Shown here in pieces: positions 61,652-64,000 of a stretch of DNA of 64,000 bases; within the stretch, counting starts at the first letter, position 1; every line of letters starts with the position of its first letter. This DNA comes from Gemmatimonadota bacterium. GTDB lineage: Bacteria; Gemmatimonadota; Gemmatimonadetes; Gemmatimonadales; Gemmatimonadaceae. The DNA is taken from positions 186,001 to 250,000 of the forward strand of contig JAQBQB010000026.1 in assembly GCA_028287235.1 (NCBI GenBank), in the 5' to 3' direction. The position numbers and the translations under genes were made by a program. The notes under the pieces were generated by a model. The model worked only from the letters and a program-made list of their open reading frames with translations, did not search any database and was not told the origin of the DNA.

Positions 61652-62359
61652 ATGCAAATCGCTCAAGGCAACACGCTCCAGTCGCTTCGAGCTGTCCAGG
61701 CGTTCCTCGACGCCCACGCCGACCTGTTGGCGTCCGTGGCCAACTCTGGCGCTCGAAAGAAGCTGGACGCGCAGGTAGAGGGGCTGAGCACCCACGTGGC
61801 GACCCAGAGCGGCAGCGGGCTCGCGTCGAAGGGAGCCACACAGAAGCAGCGCGCGTTGCGGCTCACGCTCCTCCAGGATCACATGGCCCCGATCGCGCGC
61901 ATCGCGGCGGCGGATCTCCCGCACACGCCGGAGCTATTGCCGCTCAAGATGCCGCGCGGCACGCCCAGCACGGAGACTCTCTTCGCTGCGGCGACGGGAA
62001 TGGCGGACACGGCGGAGCGCTACTCGGCGGTGTTCATCGCCGCCGGGCTGTCGCAGGACTTCATCGCGCAGCTGCACGCGGCGGCCGCGGCGCTCCTCGT
62101 TCCATTGGATGCCCGAGCCCAGAGTCGCGGGTCCAGTCAGGGCGCGACACAAGGTCTCAAGGCGGAGCTCCGCAGCGCGCGGAAGACGGTCCGGGTGCTC
62201 GACGCGCTCGTTCGCCGAGTGCTCAAGGCCGATCCGGCGCTGCTCGCGAGCTGGAACGCGGTGAAGCGTCCGCCAGCCAAGACGGGCAAGGCGGCCGCTC
62301 CCGTGACGCCGCCATCACCGGCGCCGGCTGCGTCACACCCCACGCTCGTTACCGCCTAA
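61652..62359 (+). CDS. Conserved-looking hypothetical protein, helical
   Basis: ATG 61652 has a perfect ggaggt 3 nt upstream. The 235-aa protein is Ala/Leu-rich and mostly helical (SLRAVQAFLDAHADLLASV, RSARKTVRVLDALVRRVLK), with a Pro/Ala tail (PPSPAPAASHP). No signal peptide or transmembrane helix. I recognise no family. It opens the rightward operon that leads to the amidase; a structural or phage-like role is possible but not supported by a motif. Confidence 0.75.
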   Translation: MQIAQGNTLQSLRAVQAFLDAHADLLASVANSGARKKLDAQVEGLSTHVATQSGSGLASKGATQKQRALRLTLLQDHMAPIARIAAADLPHTPELLPLKMPRGTPSTETLFAAATGMADTAERYSAVFIAAGLSQDFIAQLHAAAAALLVPLDARAQSRGSSQGATQGLKAELRSARKTVRVLDALVRRVLKADPALLASWNAVKRPPAKTGKAAAPVTPPSPAPAASHPTLVTA

Positions 62360-62391
62360 CCGCCGAGCATTCCCACATCCACGGAGGTCAC

Positions 62392-62622
62392 ATGCGGAAA
62401 CACGGTCCCAATGTGTGGGTCGTTCGTCGCGGGGGCGGCTTCTCGATCCTCGAGGAGAAGACCGGCGTCTACATCGTTCCGCCGATCGCCCAGCGCACGG
62501 CAATCAGCGTGGCGCGGGCGATCGCCCGCGCCAACGGCAGCGAGTTGATCGTGCAAGGACGGCGCGGTCAGATTCGGTTTCGCGACAGCCACGGCTCGGA
62601 CCCTTACCCGCCGAAGGGCTAA
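62392..62622 (+). CDS. DUF2188-like small protein
   Basis: ATG 62392 with ggaggt 3 nt upstream; 76 aa. It reads NVWVVRRGGGFSILEEKTGVY, TAISVARAIARANGSELIVQGRRGQIRFRDSHGSDPYPPKG, which fits the DUF2188 pattern (an alpha/beta fold ending in a DPxPP motif). Members are found in bacteria and phages; the function is unknown. The next gene starts 1 nt after its stop. Confidence 0.72.
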   Translation: MRKHGPNVWVVRRGGGFSILEEKTGVYIVPPIAQRTAISVARAIARANGSELIVQGRRGQIRFRDSHGSDPYPPKG

Positions 62623-63003
62623 ATGCGCAGCGCTCTTCTTCCCATCGCGGCGTGGCTCGGCGTGCTGCAATCGCTGGCGCCGCCGACGTCCGCGCCTGAT
62701 CAGGCCATGCGCTTGGTGGGGATCGCGAGCATGCTCGGAAGCCTCACGGTCCTGGTCTATCGCCTCGGCACGTGGCGCCAGCAGATGGAGAACACACGCC
62801 ACAACGTCGGCGAGCAGGTGAATGTGTTTCGCACGGAGATGACGGCGTGTTTCGACCGCATCGAGCGACGGCTCGACCGGTTGGAAGACTGTTGTCAAAG
62901 CTCATGTCATTCTGAGGGAGCGCAACGAGCATGTCATCCTGAGGGAGCACAGCGAGTCTGTCATCCTGAGGGAGCGCAGCGACCGAAGGATCGCCTTCTA
63001 TGA
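62623..63003 (+). CDS. Small membrane protein, holin-like arrangement, with repeat-derived C-terminus
   Basis: ATG 62623; 126 aa. An N-terminal hydrophobic segment (LLPIAAWLGVLQSLA) and a second helix (LVGIASMLGSLTVLVYRL) are followed by an amphipathic coiled coil (about 50-90). The C-terminal 33 residues (CHSEGAQRA, CHPEGAQRV, CHPEGAQRPKD) are encoded by the interspersed repeat, so the original end of the gene may have been changed by insertion. It overlaps the next ATG by 4 nt. A holin-like role is inferred from position only. Confidence 0.6.
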   Translation: MRSALLPIAAWLGVLQSLAPPTSAPDQAMRLVGIASMLGSLTVLVYRLGTWRQQMENTRHNVGEQVNVFRTEMTACFDRIERRLDRLEDCCQSSCHSEGAQRACHPEGAQRVCHPEGAQRPKDRLL

Positions 63004-63095
63004 AGACGATCCTTCGCTTCGCTCAGGATGACAAGCAACCGGCTCAGGATGACACGAAACCGGCTCAGGATGACAAGCAACCGGCTCAGGATGAC
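62903..63095. repeat. Interspersed repeat with 27-bp and 21-bp tandem units in inverted orientation
   Basis: Left half: three 27-bp units, catgtcattctgagggagcg-type, at 62903, 62930 and 62957, ending in cgaaggatcg. Right half: the inverted form (cgatccttcg at 63008, then gctcaggatgac) with four copies of the 21-bp unit gctcaggatgac+aagcaaccg or acgaaaccg at 63021, 63042, 63063 and 63084. The 10-bp core cgaaggatcg / cgatccttcg is a perfect inverted repeat with a 14-nt loop. The translated phrase ILRFAQDD is well known from unrelated database proteins, so this is a dispersed element, not a domain. Confidence 0.85.
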
Positions 63096-63446
63096 ACAAG
63101 GTGGCTCCGCGCGATTGCCTTAGCCGCTCTCACACCTCTCCTCGAGAAGAACGTCATCAAGACGCTCGCAGTGGACGTCCCACTCGTCTTCTCGATGGGC
63201 CGTGTGATCGTGCTGGCCTTCGCGCTCTGCATGCTTCGCCAGATCTGGCGCGCCGGAATTGCCGGCTGGCCCGAAGCGACTCTCTCCATCGCCATCGTCC
63301 TGGCATTGCCCGTCCTTGGCGCATTGGAGCGGGTCACACCGGACCGCGTCGTGGACCTCGCGTCGGCGCTCGTCGGCCGCTTCGGAGTTGGAAGCACTCG
63401 TTCGCGGGAGCCATCGAAGTTCGACGACCACCGTGCCGACACGTGA
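63000..63446 (+). CDS. Small membrane protein with repeat-derived N-terminus
   Basis: ATG 63000 (ATGA overlap); 148 aa. The first 36 residues (ILRFAQDDKQPAQDDTKP, repeated) come from the interspersed element. The rest has three hydrophobic helices: AIALAALTPLLEKNVIKTLAV, VFSMGRVIVLAFALCML and LSIAIVLALPVLGAL. It directly precedes the amidase (GTGA overlap), as holins precede endolysins. The native start may have been replaced by the insertion; GTG or ATG codons further in could be used. Confidence 0.6.
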   Translation: MKTILRFAQDDKQPAQDDTKPAQDDKQPAQDDTRWLRAIALAALTPLLEKNVIKTLAVDVPLVFSMGRVIVLAFALCMLRQIWRAGIAGWPEATLSIAIVLALPVLGALERVTPDRVVDLASALVGRFGVGSTRSREPSKFDDHRADT

Positions 63447-64000
63447 CGCCGAGCCTCGACGTGCGTGTCGACGACCGGCGCCACTCACGCGTGCTCCAAT
63501 CGCCGCTCGCCGCGCCGCGCGGCGGGATCATGCTGCACTACGACGATTCGTCGCGCGATGACTGGGCGGTCGAATGGTTTCACGATCCGCGTTGTACGAA
63601 CGGCTACACCTGGCTCGTCCTCGATGACGGCCGAGTAGTAGAGCTCGCGGATCCAGCCATGCGTACGCCGCACGCCGGCGCTTGCAAGACGCCGAAGGCG
63701 AACTCCGTCTACTACGGCATCGCCGCGGCGACCAACGGGCTCGTGCCCGTGACCGCACCACAGTTGGCATCGATTGTCGCCCTCTGCCTGGACCTCGTCC
63801 GCCACCATCACTGGGCGATCGAATCGCTCGATGACCGCCTCGTCGGTCACGATGAGCAGGCGGTATGGACGCCGCAGTACACGACGCGACGCGAGCTGTG
63901 GGGCAGAACCGGACGTAAGGTCGATCCCACCGGCCTTCGTCCCGATGGACGACCGATCATCGATCTCGCTGAAATGAAACGTAGAATCGCCTCACTCACC
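63443..64000 (+). CDS. N-acetylmuramoyl-L-alanine amidase (Amidase_2 / PGRP-like), truncated by window edge
   Basis: Not in the ORF track because no stop lies in the window. GTG 63443 overlaps the upstream stop (GTGA), and 186 codons are open to the edge. It shows GIMLHYDDSSRDDW (first zinc His), NGYTWLVLDDGRVVELADPAMRTPHAGAC, YYGIAAATNG and LVGHDEQAVWTP (second His), then GRKVDPTGL with the expected Lys/Asp. This is the type-2 amidase fold that cleaves the MurNAc-L-Ala bond of peptidoglycan. No signal peptide is seen, consistent with holin-dependent export. Confidence 0.83.
   Translation, partial: MTPSLDVRVDDRRHSRVLQSPLAAPRGGIMLHYDDSSRDDWAVEWFHDPRCTNGYTWLVLDDGRVVELADPAMRTPHAGACKTPKANSVYYGIAAATNGLVPVTAPQLASIVALCLDLVRHHHWAIESLDDRLVGHDEQAVWTPQYTTRRELWGRTGRKVDPTGLRPDGRPIIDLAEMKRRIASLT

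Noticed and set aside
62903-63095. Possible CRISPR array
   Set aside because: Units are adjacent or in opposite orientation with no unique spacers of constant length, and there are no cas genes nearby.

Overview
The window is almost entirely one very large surface-polysaccharide (O-antigen or exopolysaccharide) locus, about 59 kb, followed by an unrelated accessory segment of about 4.7 kb. Genes are packed head to tail on the + strand with many 1-4 nt start/stop overlaps (ATGA, GTGA, TTGA, TAATG) and many GTG/TTG starts. Base composition looks moderately GC-rich. The host is probably a Gram-negative environmental bacterium. The interspersed repeat encoding ILRFAQDD/CHPEGAQR-type peptides (62.9-63.1 kb) and the style of the small genes at the right end make me think of Gemmatimonadota, but I cannot prove that from this sequence.

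Layout. (1) 0-2.3 kb: tail of a Wzz/GNVR chain-length protein and a PglK/MsbA-type ABC flippase. (2) 2.4-9.8 kb: GDP-D-glycero-D-manno-heptose synthesis (GmhA, a fused HddC-GmhB, HddA) with sugar modification genes (two SDRs, a 3-C-methyltransferase-like protein, an RmlC-like epimerase, a CmcI-like methyltransferase). (3) 9.8-18.3 kb: a heterodimeric E1alpha/E1beta thiamine-diphosphate enzyme without E2/E3, an SDR paralogous to one in block 2, a WbuC-like cupin, a methyltransferase, a VOC protein, a TIGR00180-like glycosyltransferase and two Gfo/Idh/MocA proteins. (4) 18.3-28.6 kb: a legionaminic-acid-type nonulosonate pathway (LegB, LegC, NeuC/LegG, NeuB/LegI, PtmE, LegF), interleaved with a second DegT-like PLP protein, a FemAB-like acyltransferase and two methyltransferases, but without a recognisable LegH N-acetyltransferase. 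(5) 28.7-38.9 kb: a putative glycosyltransferase, two FkbM methyltransferases, then an unusual cassette: HpcH/HpaI aldolase, KdsB-like cytidylyltransferase, Gfo/Idh/MocA, SDR, dehydroquinate-synthase-like cyclase, 2-hydroxyacid dehydrogenase and a large surface-carbohydrate protein. This is the best candidate for an undescribed pathway, perhaps a CMP-activated carbocyclic or modified ulosonic acid. (6) 38.8-49.9 kb: heparinase II/III-like protein, asparagine-synthase-like amidotransferase, Wzy-like polymerase, polysaccharide deacetylase, a DegT-FemAB fusion, two glycosyltransferases and an SDR. (7) 49.9-59.3 kb: UDP-L-FucNAc synthesis (FnlA/CapE, FnlB/CapF, FnlC/CapG), a WbuB-like transferase, then a WreQ/WreU/WreV-like set (4-reductase, initiating phosphoglycosyl transferase, 4,6-dehydratase) that suggests QuiNAc as the first sugar, with a reverse-strand LhgO-like oxidase between the last two.

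(8) 59.6-64.0 kb: two divergent operons around a 629-nt non-coding region. Leftward: an ECF-like sigma factor, a CHAP-like protein and a mini-protein resembling sigma region 2. Rightward: a 235-aa unknown, a DUF2188-like protein, two small membrane proteins joined by the interspersed repeat, and a truncated N-acetylmuramoyl-L-alanine amidase. The layout resembles a lysis (holin/endolysin-like) cassette. A strong intrinsic terminator lies about 30 nt before the rightward operon.

Working model: QuiNAc-1-P is loaded on undecaprenyl phosphate. FucNAc, heptose, nonulosonate and other modified sugars are added by the encoded transferases. The lipid-linked unit is flipped by the ABC exporter, because no Wzx is seen, and is polymerised by the Wzy-like protein under Wzz control. 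Seven methyltransferases and two FemAB-type acyltransferases imply a heavily decorated glycan. Functional names come from motif recognition by eye; no database search was run.
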